From contig NZ_AUDQ01000004.1 in NCBI RefSeq assembly GCF_000425545.1, forward strand, positions 145,854-209,853: DNA of 64,000 nucleotides, in the 5' to 3' direction. This DNA comes from Sporosarcina ureae DSM 2281 (GTDB taxonomy: Bacteria; Bacillota; Bacilli; Bacillales_A; Planococcaceae). A program made the translations under genes and the position numbers. A model generated the notes under the pieces. It had not been told where the DNA came from and ran no database searches. It worked only from the letters and a program-made list of their open reading frames with translations. The first letter of the stretch is position 1; every line of letters starts with the position of its first letter. Shown in pieces: positions 9,982 to 18,971 of the stretch.

Positions 9982-10246
9982 AAGTATTCATTCCTTTCTA
10001 TATAAAGTTATATCCTAATAGCACCCTCAACATTTTATAAATAACTACATTCTTGATATATGTTGAATGCATTACTGCAAAAACATGTTGTAGCTTCGTT
10101 GCAACATATTATAGTAGGAAGTGTTCAAGAGTTCCCCGGTAAGTCAATTAGATCTTTCATACAAAATATTCATTTAACGCATCAAGAGAGCTTTATATAA
10201 AAAGCTCTCTCAAGAAGTAGAACTCTTTTAGAAAGTCTACTGCTTG

Positions 10247-11506
10247 TCAGTCTTTTCGTCTCACGTTCTTTAAAATGATTTTACTTTTCGGGATGCTTGG
10301 GATATTGACAAGGCTGTAGCTCAAATCCTGTTTTGGCACATCAAATGTCATACGATTCGCAAAGTAATCCAAGCTCACTTTCATCACTTCGATTGTCACC
10401 CACTCTCCAGCACAGCGGTGGTTAAGTATGAATTCTCCACCACCTTGTGGAATGAGATTGTATGGGGTAATTGGTTCATCCTTGAATCGCGTCGGATCAA
10501 ACACTTCGGGATTATTCCATATGGTAGGATCATGATTCGTTCCATAGAAATCAAGCATCGTTAGCGTCCCTTTTTTGAACGCATAGCCTTCCCATTTAAA
10601 GTCTTCTTTCACGCGTGCAGCGTTAAACGGGAAAAAAGGATAGAGTCTGCGTACTTCCTGAACGAAGTCTTGCAAATCTTTTTCATCTTCTGAAGCCAAT
10701 CTCTTTTGATGTTCGGGATGCTGAATCATCGCGTGTACTTCAAATGCAATATAAATAGAGATCGCCACAATTGGGCGAATGATGTTCAATACTTCTACAG
10801 CTGCTATTTTTTCATTCAGCAACTCGTCCTGTTCATCTCGATGAAAGGCAAAAACTTTCATAGCCGTGCCTTCAAAAGGAATCAAGTCACCTTTTCGAAC
10901 CGATTTAATAAGACCACCGATCCATGTCTCCAACTCCTGTCGTGCCTTCTTCGCCTTCCACTGCTTATAACCAAGTGTCACCGGTGATTCGAAAAGCTGA
11001 ATGATCGCTTCCTTTTTCTCTTGCACTTCTTTTTCTTTTAACGGGACGCCTGCCCATTGACAAGCTAAGCGAAGAAGTAATTCCTGCGCTTCGCTATAAA
11101 CATTTACTTCCTGTTGTTTTTCAAAATCATTTAACTTCCGCTCCCATTGATCTTTCAACATTTCTTTCAACTGGTTGATTTTTTCCGCAGACATAAGCGA
11201 CATAAAAGCTTCTTTACGATGGCGATGCGCGACCCCGTCGAGTGATTGCACGCCACCTTCACCTGTTAACGTTTCTTGGAAGCGCTTTGGCATGGCTCCT
11301 TTTCGAATAAACTTCTCCGTATCATAAAAGAGTGCTGCAGCTTGTTCTCCCGACAGGCAAATGACTTTTTCTCCAAGTATATGTGCTTCAAATATATTGG
11401 ATTGCAACCCTCTTCTGCGATTACCTAAAAACTGATAACCTTCACGAATCATACTAGCTGTCTGATTTTTCCTTTCTAATTTTGGCATTGGTCTACTTTC
11501 CTGCAT
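10247..11506 (-). CDS. Cytochrome P450 of the CYP152 peroxygenase family
   Basis: 419 residues, H2O2-dependent fatty-acid peroxygenase type (relatives of YbdT/P450-BSbeta and OleT). The heme Cys lies in NHRCAGEW near residue 366, in a glycine-rich PQGGGEF loop. The IRPIVAIS motif provides the Arg-Pro pair that binds the fatty-acid carboxylate. The distal residue that differs between hydroxylating (Gln) and decarboxylating (His) members appears to be Gln here (GGVQSLDG near residue 87), favouring alpha/beta-hydroxylation. No redox partner genes are nearby, as expected. Divergent from nhaC. Confidence 0.9.
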   Translation of the reverse strand: MQESRPMPKLERKNQTASMIREGYQFLGNRRRGLQSNIFEAHILGEKVICLSGEQAAALFYDTEKFIRKGAMPKRFQETLTGEGGVQSLDGVAHRHRKEAFMSLMSAEKINQLKEMLKDQWERKLNDFEKQQEVNVYSEAQELLLRLACQWAGVPLKEKEVQEKKEAIIQLFESPVTLGYKQWKAKKARQELETWIGGLIKSVRKGDLIPFEGTAMKVFAFHRDEQDELLNEKIAAVEVLNIIRPIVAISIYIAFEVHAMIQHPEHQKRLASEDEKDLQDFVQEVRRLYPFFPFNAARVKEDFKWEGYAFKKGTLTMLDFYGTNHDPTIWNNPEVFDPTRFKDEPITPYNLIPQGGGEFILNHRCAGEWVTIEVMKVSLDYFANRMTFDVPKQDLSYSLVNIPSIPKSKIILKNVRRKD

Positions 11507-11583
11507 GAATAATCACTTCCTTTTCGAATACTTTCTATATGCTTTACCCTGTTCAGCGTGCGAGTAATCGGTCCATTCCTCTA

Positions 11584-11611
11584 TTGACAAATCTTTCTGA
11601 CATGATAAAAT
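11584..11611 (+). promoter_or_regulatory. Promoter of the nhaC leader
   Basis: TTGACA (11584-11589), 16-base spacer, TAAAAT (11606-11611). It lies about 160 bases before the nhaC ATG, leaving room for a long untranslated leader. Confidence 0.6.
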
Positions 11612-11695
11612 TCAAAACGATAACTTTCTATACATGTACAGAGCGATCTATTATATAATGAATCTATGTCTTCTATACTTTTATTCGCAACTGCA

Positions 11696-11747
11696 GGAGA
11701 CTGATCAGATACTCCTTCGTCCTTTAAGGGGATGACAGGAGTTTTTC
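11696..11747 (+). promoter_or_regulatory. Attenuator-like leader structure before nhaC
   Basis: A terminator hairpin pairs ACTCCT-TCGTCC (11712-11723) with GGATGA-C-AGGAGT (11731-11743) and is followed by TTTTT, inside the 5' leader of nhaC. An upstream AGGAG (11696-11700) can instead pair with the CTCCT (11713-11717) of the terminator's left arm. Two mutually exclusive structures suggest transcription attenuation. No known riboswitch class was recognised. Confidence 0.55.
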
Positions 11748-11770
11748 TATATTTACAGGAGGTCATAAGT

Positions 11771-13150
11771 ATGTTCCCAATTAAGGCGATTCATACGCCA
11801 ACCGTTAAAGCATCAGTCATACTGACCGTGCTAATTGTGGCGATGATCAGTGCCAGCATCATCGTATTTGATTCTGTACCACATGTACCCATTTTATTTG
11901 CTATTCTTTTATTATTTGGCTATGGATTATGGAAGAAGATTTCATACAAAGAGTTGGAACGTGGGTTAGTTGAAGGTGCAAGTTCTGGAATGAGCGCGGT
12001 GTTTTTGTTCTTCTTTATCGGAGTTCTCGTGAGTAGCTGGATGATGGGCGGAACGATTCCTACCTTGATCTATGCTGGACTCCAAATCATTACGCCAACG
12101 TTTTTCTACGCCATCGTATTCATCGTCACAGCAATTATCGGCTTATCGGTCGGTAGTTCATTGACAACTGTTGCTACGATTGGTGTAGCGTTCATTAGTA
12201 TGGCACATATTTTAGAGCTTTCTTTGCCTATTGCGGCAGGTGCGATTGTCTCGGGCGCATTTTTTGGCGATAAGATGTCACCGTTGTCTGATACAACCAA
12301 CTTAGCCTCTTCGATTGTTGGCGTAGACTTATTTGAACATATACGCAATATGGGATGGACAACATTTCCCGCGTTCTTCATCTCACTTATCTTATTTGGT
12401 GTGTTATCACCCAATGTGACGTCTAGCGATTTTTCGACAATTGAAAAATACAGTGATGCACTAATCGGTACAAACTTGATACATTGGTATACGTTAGTTC
12501 CTGTCGCTGTGCTGATCATTTTGACATTCGTTAAAGTCCCAGCTATCCTGACGCTGGCTGTCAGTGCATTATCCGCCATTATCGTTGCATATATCCATAC
12601 ATTTTATGGCGCTTCCGAAGTTTTGAGTATTTTATTTAGTGGCTATGAAGGGTCCACAGGCGTCGCAGTCGTGGATGAATTATTATCTCGCAGTGATGGA
12701 ATGGAAGGTATGATGTTCACGATTTCGCTTGTGTTGCTTGCACTTAGTATGGGCGGCATGCTATTTACGTTAGGTATTGTACAGTGCTTGCTTGCAAAAA
12801 TTGAAAGTGCGCTACGTAAAGTGTCATCAGTAATTTTGACTTCTGCGCTTACTGCAATCGGCATCAACGTTTTAATCGGTGAACAGTATTTATCTATCCT
12901 ATTGACGGGCCAAGCCTTCCAATCCAGCTACGAAAAGGTTGGACTGGCAAATAAAAACTTGAGCCGTGTCATGGAAGACGCCGGGACCGTCATTAATCCT
13001 CTTGTACCATGGAGTGTAGCAGGTATTTTCATCACGACCGTGCTTGATGTACCAACGATTGCTTATTTACCATTTGCGTTCTTCTGTTTATTGAGCCCGA
13101 TTTTAACAGTACTATTTGGCTATTTAGGGAAGACCCTAACACGCATTTAA
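11771..13150 (+). CDS. nhaC: NhaC-family Na+/H+ antiporter
   Basis: 459 residues from the ATG at 11771, with ACAGGAGG eight bases upstream. Cytoplasmic-membrane antiporter with about 11-12 helices. Family motifs visible: FFGDKMSPLSDTTNLASSIVGVD near residue 175 (ion-binding region) and EDAGTVINPLVPWSVAG near residue 410. It exchanges Na+, or in some relatives malate or lactate, against H+. Stand-alone gene; the 160-base leader with alternative hairpins suggests control after initiation. It converges on the coiled-coil gene with only 6 bases between stop codons. Confidence 0.88.
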   Translation: MFPIKAIHTPTVKASVILTVLIVAMISASIIVFDSVPHVPILFAILLLFGYGLWKKISYKELERGLVEGASSGMSAVFLFFFIGVLVSSWMMGGTIPTLIYAGLQIITPTFFYAIVFIVTAIIGLSVGSSLTTVATIGVAFISMAHILELSLPIAAGAIVSGAFFGDKMSPLSDTTNLASSIVGVDLFEHIRNMGWTTFPAFFISLILFGVLSPNVTSSDFSTIEKYSDALIGTNLIHWYTLVPVAVLIILTFVKVPAILTLAVSALSAIIVAYIHTFYGASEVLSILFSGYEGSTGVAVVDELLSRSDGMEGMMFTISLVLLALSMGGMLFTLGIVQCLLAKIESALRKVSSVILTSALTAIGINVLIGEQYLSILLTGQAFQSSYEKVGLANKNLSRVMEDAGTVINPLVPWSVAGIFITTVLDVPTIAYLPFAFFCLLSPILTVLFGYLGKTLTRI

Positions 13151-13156
13151 TTTACA

Positions 13157-14107
13157 TTACGACATGATAATATCATCTTGCTGCTGATCAAGCCGCCGGA
13201 TTTCTTCTTCTAAAGCTGCACGTTTTCTTGCAAGTCGGTCCTGTATGCGACGGACATCTTGCGATACTGCGTGTAGCTTCTTTTTGCCGTCAGTAATTCG
13301 TGTATGGACCATCCAGTCGGAGAATATATTATCGAAAAACACATCTGTAAATGTAAAGATATCGTTTTTATTTACTTGGAAAGAATCTGTCGCAGCATCT
13401 TGCACATCCATCAATTCCGTCTCATAAAGACGTAGTGCCCGTTGTGCTTGATGAACATGATCATCCGAGCTGTTGATTTCGGAATACTTTAATGCCGAGA
13501 CAAAAATTCCTCCTCCTAAAAATGTATCCCACATTGATATCCCTTCCGCAGAATCCAACTTCTTCATTGCACCTGCCAAAGCTCGTTCCGCCTTTTCCCC
13601 CGCTTCAAACGCTTCACCAATTTCACGCAACATAGAATAGACACGCACACGATCGTCTGAAATCTTCTGGAGAGTTTGATTGGCAACAGAATCATTCAAA
13701 CGGATCCATGACTCTTTTTCCTTCAAGAGGTCTTCCCAGTCTTCGTCAATATGCATGAAGTCCGGTTTCTCTAATTCATTACGCAAATCTTCTACTTCTG
13801 CAGTCAGATCTAGTACGTCTTTTTCTGCTTCATTATATTTTAACTCCACTTCTGCTGCTTCTTCGATCTCCTTTTTCATCTTTTCGTCCCATCTACCTGT
13901 CCATTCACTAATTTTGTTCGCAAATGAAAACTTACCAAGCTTCACAACATCCTGCTGTTCTTTCGTCAACTGGCGGTGAAGTTGATCACGTTTTTGTTTC
14001 ATTATGAGTAGCTTTTCGCTTGTCTGCTCTAAGCGTTTCCTCAAGCGCCGTTGATTTACTCGTTTTTCCTGTAGACTATTTTGTCGCATCTGAATATCTT
14101 GCCGCAT
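13157..14107 (-). CDS. Coiled-coil protein of unknown function
   Basis: 316 residues from the ATG at 14107, chosen because AAAGGAG stands eight bases upstream. Two long heptad-rich, Glu/Lys/Arg-rich segments (about residues 5-150 and 265-312) flank a more compact middle with a Gly-rich patch (FLGGGIFVSAL) near residue 205. No signal peptide or membrane helix is seen. I do not recognise a specific family. Architecture suggests a cytoplasmic scaffold or stress-type protein; its neighbours give no functional clue. Confidence 0.72.
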   Translation of the reverse strand: MRQDIQMRQNSLQEKRVNQRRLRKRLEQTSEKLLIMKQKRDQLHRQLTKEQQDVVKLGKFSFANKISEWTGRWDEKMKKEIEEAAEVELKYNEAEKDVLDLTAEVEDLRNELEKPDFMHIDEDWEDLLKEKESWIRLNDSVANQTLQKISDDRVRVYSMLREIGEAFEAGEKAERALAGAMKKLDSAEGISMWDTFLGGGIFVSALKYSEINSSDDHVHQAQRALRLYETELMDVQDAATDSFQVNKNDIFTFTDVFFDNIFSDWMVHTRITDGKKKLHAVSQDVRRIQDRLARKRAALEEEIRRLDQQQDDIIMS

Positions 14108-14216
14108 GTTGATCACTCCTTTCTTCTTATACGGAGTTGTATCATGTAAGGATTCATCATTTTCATGCATACTATTTAAAGATCTTCTCACACTAAAGAT
14201 AAACGCATGAAAAGAC

Positions 14217-14840
14217 GTGAGCATAATGGAGTTCGATTCAATTTGGAAAGCGGTACTCATTATTGTGGCAGGCATTGTTCTTTTACATATTTCTGGCCGC
14301 AAGTCCATTTCACAAATGACAGTCGGCCAAACCGTATTGATGATTGCGGTCGGCACATTATTGATTCAGCCTGTAGCAAACAAAAATTTATGGCAAACGC
14401 TATTCCTTTCATTTATTTTAGTGCTAACACTTTTTTTCTTTGAATTATTCGCATTGAAGTGGAATTTCTTTGAAGGAATTTTACGAGGAAGATCAAAAAT
14501 TGTAATAGAAAATGGCATCCTCAAAAAATCCACTATGAAAAAACTCCGCTTAACCGTGGATGAATTGGAAATGCATTTGCGGCAAAATGGAATTGAAAGA
14601 ATTGATGATGTGAAATGGGCGACTATTGAAATGAGTGGACAGCTTGGTTATGTCTTGATCGACCGCAAGCAATACGCAACGAAAGAAGACATTGCAAGAC
14701 TTCAGCTGCTATTAGAAGATATGAGCAAGCAACTTGAACTTACTATTCCTTCCACACCTAAATCTACGCCTGTCATTGAAAGTTCCAATCTATTCACAGA
14801 AATAGAACACCCTACCTCCGTTCCTAAAACGCTTGAATAA
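14217..14840 (+). CDS. DUF421/YetF-family membrane protein
   Basis: About 207 residues if translation begins at the GTG (14217), or 204 from the ATG at 14226; neither has a clear ribosome site. Three N-terminal hydrophobic helices (residues 12-75) with the RKSISQMTVGQTVLMIAVG block precede a cytoplasmic domain carrying the YetF pattern LRGRSKIVIENG and an LRQNGIERIDDVKWATIEMSGQ segment. The YetF family is linked to spore and membrane functions in Bacillus, but its activity is unclear. Divergent from the coiled-coil gene. Confidence 0.8.
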   Translation: MSIMEFDSIWKAVLIIVAGIVLLHISGRKSISQMTVGQTVLMIAVGTLLIQPVANKNLWQTLFLSFILVLTLFFFELFALKWNFFEGILRGRSKIVIENGILKKSTMKKLRLTVDELEMHLRQNGIERIDDVKWATIEMSGQLGYVLIDRKQYATKEDIARLQLLLEDMSKQLELTIPSTPKSTPVIESSNLFTEIEHPTSVPKTLE

Positions 14841-14909
14841 AAGTTTAATGAGCAAGGGAAAGGGGGAAGGTACTTATAACAACTCCAAAATCGAGAGGAA
14901 GAAGCATAT

Positions 14910-15029
14910 ATGATAAGAGTAATAAAAAAATTAATAAAATGGGGAATGGTGTTATATCCTGTCGCAAAAACCGTCATGAATGAAAAGAAGAAAAAAGAGG
15001 CGTATTCAAGTAGTAAAGGTCGTAGGTAA
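14910..15029 (+). CDS. Small basic protein, 39 residues
   Basis: ATG at 14910 preceded by GAGAGGAAGAAG, stop at 15027-15029. The peptide has a short amphipathic or hydrophobic N-terminal half (IRVIKKLIKWGMVLYPVAKT) and a very basic, Lys-rich tail ending in KGRR. A hairpin terminator follows within 6 bases, which supports a genuine short gene. I do not recognise it; membrane association through the N-terminal half is a guess. Confidence 0.55.
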   Translation: MIRVIKKLIKWGMVLYPVAKTVMNEKKKKEAYSSSKGRR

Positions 15030-15034
15030 AGCTC

Positions 15035-15078
15035 AATCAAAATCGATGCCAACTAATTCTTTGGTATCGGTTTTGATT
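15035..15078 (+). terminator. Intrinsic terminator after the 39-residue gene
   Basis: AATCAAAATCGATGCCAA pairs with TTGGTATCGGTTTTGATT (two G-U or mismatch positions), giving a long stem with a T-rich right arm. Confidence 0.65.
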
Positions 15079-15248
15079 TATTATAATGAAAAAGTAAAAC
15101 TTATTCTATAAAACACCTTTATTTATTACCAAGAAAAGAGTATACTAAGTATGAGGATTTTTTTCTGACCTCTTTTTTCCTCACATTGTTTGATCCCCAA
15201 ACAAAAAGCTCCAGGTACATTCATTACCTATGGAGGAGAATTTAACAC

Positions 15249-15845
15249 ATGCATTGGTACAACAAATTGAAAGAGTATTTTCCAATCGAAGAGATGAAGT
15301 CGCAGGAACATATGGAGACATTACTGAATGATAAAGGCAATGTCTACTATAAGGAAGAAGGGCCAAAGCACGTATTGATGTACGTAGAAACGGAGGACTT
15401 CGTTTTCGTAGACTATCTTTTCGTATCTTCAGCCGCACGTGGTGAAGGGTTAGGAAAAAAACTGCTGGATTCGTTGAAAACCAAGAAAAAACCGATCTTA
15501 CTGGAAGTGGAACCAGTAGACGAAGCCGAACCAGATACTGAGAAACGACTGAAGTTCTATGCACGTGAAGAGTTCATGCACGCACAGAAAATCGGCTATA
15601 ATCGCCGTTCATTAGCCACTGGCGAACAAACCATCCTCGAAATTCTATACTGGGCACCCCCGCAGTCATCACAAGCGGATGAACAAGATGTATTCAACGC
15701 GATGAAAACAACCTACGAAGAAATTCACACCTACAAAGACCAAGATTTCTATGGAGATTCATACGATTCCACTGATAAAGTTCTGCAATATCAAGCGAAA
15801 CCAAAAAAGAATATTTTAGAACCTTTCACAACAGTGAGCGTGTGA
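15249..15845 (+). CDS. GNAT-family N-acetyltransferase
   Basis: 198 residues with GGAGG nine bases or so before the ATG. The acetyl-CoA site is visible as LFVSSAARGEGLGKKLLDSL near residues 57-75 (the R-x-x-G-x-G/A loop), followed by an acidic stretch and a C-terminal extension of about 70 residues without known motifs. It would transfer an acetyl group to an unidentified amine. Monocistronic, with a strong terminator. Confidence 0.8.
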   Translation: MHWYNKLKEYFPIEEMKSQEHMETLLNDKGNVYYKEEGPKHVLMYVETEDFVFVDYLFVSSAARGEGLGKKLLDSLKTKKKPILLEVEPVDEAEPDTEKRLKFYAREEFMHAQKIGYNRRSLATGEQTILEILYWAPPQSSQADEQDVFNAMKTTYEEIHTYKDQDFYGDSYDSTDKVLQYQAKPKKNILEPFTTVSV

Positions 15846-15850
15846 TCAGA

Positions 15851-15880
15851 AGCCGGTCTTTCATAGACCGGCTTTTTTGT
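15851..15880 (+). terminator. Intrinsic terminator after the GNAT gene
   Basis: AAGCCGGTCT / AGACCGGCTT stem followed by TTTTTT. Confidence 0.9.
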
Positions 15881-15994
15881 GTACTGATACATACTATCTT
15901 GTTAGTTGACTCCCCTTCTAAATAATCACCTAACAGTTGATTGAATCAACAAGTGTTTAACCTTACACTGAATAAAAGAGAAAGGTGGGAGGAT

Positions 15995-17095
15995 ATGCTG
16001 CAAATAGGTACTGTGATTCTACAACAACGAAAGCGACTTCAAATTACACAAGATACACTAGCTTCTTATTGCCAAGTATCGAAAGCTTCTGTATCGAAAT
16101 GGGAAAAAGGATTAAGCTATCCGGATATCACACTGTTGCCGAAAATAGCTTCGTATTTTGAATTGACCGTTGATGAATTGCTTGGCTATGAACGACAACT
16201 TTCTAAAGAAGCCATCCAACATCACTATTATGAATTCGCATCCCGTTTTGGTAAAGAATCTTTTGAATCGGTTTTCATTGACATAGAAGAACAAGTTAAA
16301 TTGTACTACCACGATTCTGCATTCTTACTGCAGATGAGTATATTACTACTCAATCATCATATGTTGAGTAGTGATAGTTCCTCTGTTTTACAGAAAACTA
16401 ATCGCTGGTTAGAGCGAATTCGAAAAGTAAGTGAAGATGTATGGGTCTTACGTCAAGCAAACTCCTTACAGGCAACGATTTCGCTCATGCAGTCAAATCC
16501 AAACACTACATTGGAATTATTAGACGGAGTCATCAAGCCGAGTATCGGAGACGAGATTTTGCTGGCAACTGCTCATGAACAACTTGGTGATCAAGAGGAA
16601 GCGATGCGCGTCATTCAAGTCATGATGTATCAAAACATCATTCAACTTGTCGGTAGCAGCCCGCTCTATTTACGACTTTCCGCTTCTAATCAACAAGCGT
16701 TTGATGACACCATTCATCGGATGAATGGATTGATCGAGCTATATGCATTGCGTACTCTTCATCCGAATATGTGTCTGCAATTTTATTTCAGCGTAGCGCA
16801 ATGTGCAGCTCTTTCTGTTAACCGTGAGTTACTTTACCCGTATCTTAATAAATACGTGGATATATGTGTTCATGATTTACTCCCCTTTTCCTTACGCGGA
16901 GACGAATACTTCAATTTACTAGAAGATTGGTTAGAACAACTGGATTTAGGTGCCAATGCACTGCGCAATACAGAGATCATTAAGCGATCGATCATTGAAT
17001 CGATGGATGCCGATTTCTTTGAACCATTTAAACAAGAAGATGAGATGCAAGAGTTACGGCAACGACTACGCTTTGGACTGGAGGGACGTTCATGA
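15995..17095 (+). CDS. Xre-type helix-turn-helix regulator with long helical C-terminal domain
   Basis: 366 residues from the ATG at 15995 (GGTGGGAGG just upstream). Residues about 5-65 are an HTH_3 DNA-binding domain (QDTLASYCQVSKASVSKWEKG, then the typical YPDITLLPKIASYFELTVDELLGY). The remaining 300 residues are leucine-rich and helical, possibly TPR-like, as in quorum- or stress-sensing regulators. The stop overlaps the next gene by 4 bases, so it is co-transcribed with a YxlE/F/G-like ABC module and probably regulates it. Confidence 0.82.
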   Translation: MLQIGTVILQQRKRLQITQDTLASYCQVSKASVSKWEKGLSYPDITLLPKIASYFELTVDELLGYERQLSKEAIQHHYYEFASRFGKESFESVFIDIEEQVKLYYHDSAFLLQMSILLLNHHMLSSDSSSVLQKTNRWLERIRKVSEDVWVLRQANSLQATISLMQSNPNTTLELLDGVIKPSIGDEILLATAHEQLGDQEEAMRVIQVMMYQNIIQLVGSSPLYLRLSASNQQAFDDTIHRMNGLIELYALRTLHPNMCLQFYFSVAQCAALSVNRELLYPYLNKYVDICVHDLLPFSLRGDEYFNLLEDWLEQLDLGANALRNTEIIKRSIIESMDADFFEPFKQEDEMQELRQRLRFGLEGRS

Positions 17096-17319
17096 ATAAC
17101 GACATGGCTTTATTTATGGAATATCTACCATTTTTAATTCCGCTCATTATTTTGCAACTGGGATTGGCTATTTTCTCGGCGATACATGTCATTCGCCATC
17201 CTCACTACCGCTTCGGCAATCAAGTCATGTGGCTGTTAATTGTTTTATTGATCCAATTTATCGGGCCATTAATCTATTTCGTGTTTGGAAGAGGTGATCA
17301 CAATGGTCGTACAAATTAA
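17092..17319 (+). CDS. YxlE-like PLDc_N small membrane protein
   Basis: 75 residues with two hydrophobic helices (about 11-33 and 45-67) and the PLDc_N pattern with RHPHYRFGNQVMW between them and GPLIYFVFGR at the end. In Bacillus subtilis a protein of this kind (YxlE) is encoded beside the YxlF/YxlG ABC transporter and helps hold a sigma factor inactive; here no sigma factor gene is present. It overlaps both neighbours (4 and 17 bases), so translation is coupled. Confidence 0.75.
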   Translation: MNNDMALFMEYLPFLIPLIILQLGLAIFSAIHVIRHPHYRFGNQVMWLLIVLLIQFIGPLIYFVFGRGDHNGRTN

Positions 17320-18199
17320 TGGTATTTCGAAGCGTTTCGGAGATCATGAAGTGCTGAAAGATATACACCTGGATATTCCTGAGCATACTGTTTTCGGATT
17401 TGTTGGTGCTAACGGTTCCGGCAAAACGACACTGATGAAATGTATTCTAGGGTTATTACCACTTAATGCAGGATCCATTACAATTGCAGGTGAACCCGTA
17501 ACGTTTGGCGAGACAAAGTCCAATCAATATGTCGGCTACTTGCCCGACGTTCCAGATTTTTATCCCTTCTATAATGCAATACAGTATTTGGAGTTATGTG
17601 CAGTCATTACAAATATACCCCAAAAAGAACGTCAAAGAAGAATAGCAGAATTACTTGAATTGGTCGGACTGGCTAGCACCACTTCCTTAATTAGTACGTA
17701 TTCTCGAGGAATGAAACAGCGACTCGGAATTGCACAAGCACTGCTAAATCGCCCTAAATTGTTGATTTGTGATGAGCCTACTTCTGCTTTGGACCCGGCC
17801 GGCCGTGCACAGATTCTTTCCATTTTACACAAGGTAAAAGAAGAAACAACTGTTTTCTTCTCCACACATATCGTTTCGGACGCTGAACAAATCTGTGATC
17901 ATGTCGCGATGTTGCATGAAGGGACTATTATATTCCAAGATGAACTGGTGAATCTTAAACATCAAATTACGGGTCAATTCATTTTCACATTTACAATACC
18001 TGTAGCAGAAGCACACGAACGATTGCGACATACCCCATTCGAAATGAAAATTGACAGCAAGCAATTAGTTGTAAGTTTACCTAATGAAAGTACGCAATTG
18101 GCTTTCATGCAAGAACTCACTACTCAGAAAATCCTTATACAGTCGATGCATCCCAAAACTCGTTTGCTCGAGCAACTAGTCTTGGAGGTGCTTGGATGA
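17303..18199 (+). CDS. ABC transporter ATP-binding protein (YxlF-like)
   Basis: 298 residues from the ATG at 17303, with AGAGGTG upstream. Walker A GANGSGKTT near residue 35, signature YSRGMKQRLG near residue 133, Walker [13 protein letters not shown] and switch His in FFSTHIVSD. The class (CcmA/YxlF) works with the following membrane protein in export of drugs or peptides, or in membrane homeostasis. A C-terminal extension of about 80 residues is usual. It overlaps the permease gene by 4 bases. Confidence 0.88.
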   Translation: MVVQINGISKRFGDHEVLKDIHLDIPEHTVFGFVGANGSGKTTLMKCILGLLPLNAGSITIAGEPVTFGETKSNQYVGYLPDVPDFYPFYNAIQYLELCAVITNIPQKERQRRIAELLELVGLASTTSLISTYSRGMKQRLGIAQALLNRPKLLICDEPTSALDPAGRAQILSILHKVKEETTVFFSTHIVSDAEQICDHVAMLHEGTIIFQDELVNLKHQITGQFIFTFTIPVAEAHERLRHTPFEMKIDSKQLVVSLPNESTQLAFMQELTTQKILIQSMHPKTRLLEQLVLEVLG

Positions 18200-18960
18200 A
18201 TCAGTGGCTTGGTTTTTTGAAGAAGGAATGGTTCGAAAGTGTGAAGACGTATAAGTTATTGCTTGTCCTAGTCATATTCTCGATTCTCGGTATATTAAAT
18301 CCATTCACAGCAAAAATCTCTCCGGTGTTATTCGAGCAATTCATGCCTGAAGGTGCACTCGTCAATCTACCTGAACCTACCGCACTCGATTCTTGGCTAC
18401 AGTTCTATAAAAACGTCCCACAGATGGGATTAATCGTGTTTATTCTATTATTCAGTACGCTGATGTCTAAGGAATTGGAAAAAGGTACGCTTGTGATTTT
18501 GCTAACGAAAGGCTTACGTCGCAGTACCGTAATTACGACAAAATTCTTTATGGCTCTCTGCTATTGGACACTGGCCATCACGCTATCATTCACCATCACC
18601 TATGCTTACACTGCTTATTATTGGGATCAAAGCCAACTGCAACATTTACTATTTGCAGCCAGTTGCCTGTATGTGTTCGGCATACTATTACTAGCGGTTA
18701 CATTATGGGGAAATACCTTATTCGCTACACCCTATGGCGGAACACTGGTCACCTTATTAGTCGTCATTACATTATTTATTGCGGCTATATTTCCTACGTC
18801 CGCCAATTGGAATCCCCTTGAATTACTGACGGCTACCACTCAGCTATTAACCGGTGAACTAACACCTTTAGACTTATGGGGTCCTTATACTATCACGTTG
18901 TTTGCCGCAATTTTAGTCGTACTACTGACTATGTCCCATTTCAAAAGAAAACTACTTTGA
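18196..18960 (+). CDS. ABC transporter permease (YxlG-like)
   Basis: 254 residues with about six hydrophobic helices, ABC-2-type membrane subunit. The N-terminal MNQWLGFLKKEWFESVKTYK is typical for this class; the segment SKELEKGTLVILLTKGLRR near residue 93 is the cytoplasmic coupling region. It forms the transporter with the ATPase immediately upstream. Its stop codon overlaps a cre-like sequence of the next gene's promoter. Confidence 0.83.
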   Translation: MNQWLGFLKKEWFESVKTYKLLLVLVIFSILGILNPFTAKISPVLFEQFMPEGALVNLPEPTALDSWLQFYKNVPQMGLIVFILLFSTLMSKELEKGTLVILLTKGLRRSTVITTKFFMALCYWTLAITLSFTITYAYTAYYWDQSQLQHLLFAASCLYVFGILLLAVTLWGNTLFATPYGGTLVTLLVVITLFIAAIFPTSANWNPLELLTATTQLLTGELTPLDLWGPYTITLFAAILVVLLTMSHFKRKLL

Positions 18961-18971
18961 AAGCGTTGACA
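18958..18971 (+). promoter_or_regulatory. cre-like CcpA site at the guaC promoter
   Basis: TGAAAGCGTTGACA matches the catabolite-response consensus TGWAARCGYTWNCA at all but one position and overlaps the -35 box of the guaC promoter. Placement there would repress guaC. Sequence match only. Confidence 0.4.

Noticed and set aside
10070..10115. Operator-like ATGTTG/CAACAT inverted repeats upstream of the DASS gene
   Set aside because: Imperfect and AT-rich; could be chance, no known regulator pattern matched.
10190..10220. Terminator after the CYP152 gene
   Set aside because: GAGAGCTTT / AAAGCTCTC can pair, but no T run follows on the minus strand, so terminator function is uncertain.
11581..11766. 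61-residue minus-strand frame upstream of nhaC
   Set aside because: Lies across the nhaC promoter and attenuator, with no ribosome site.
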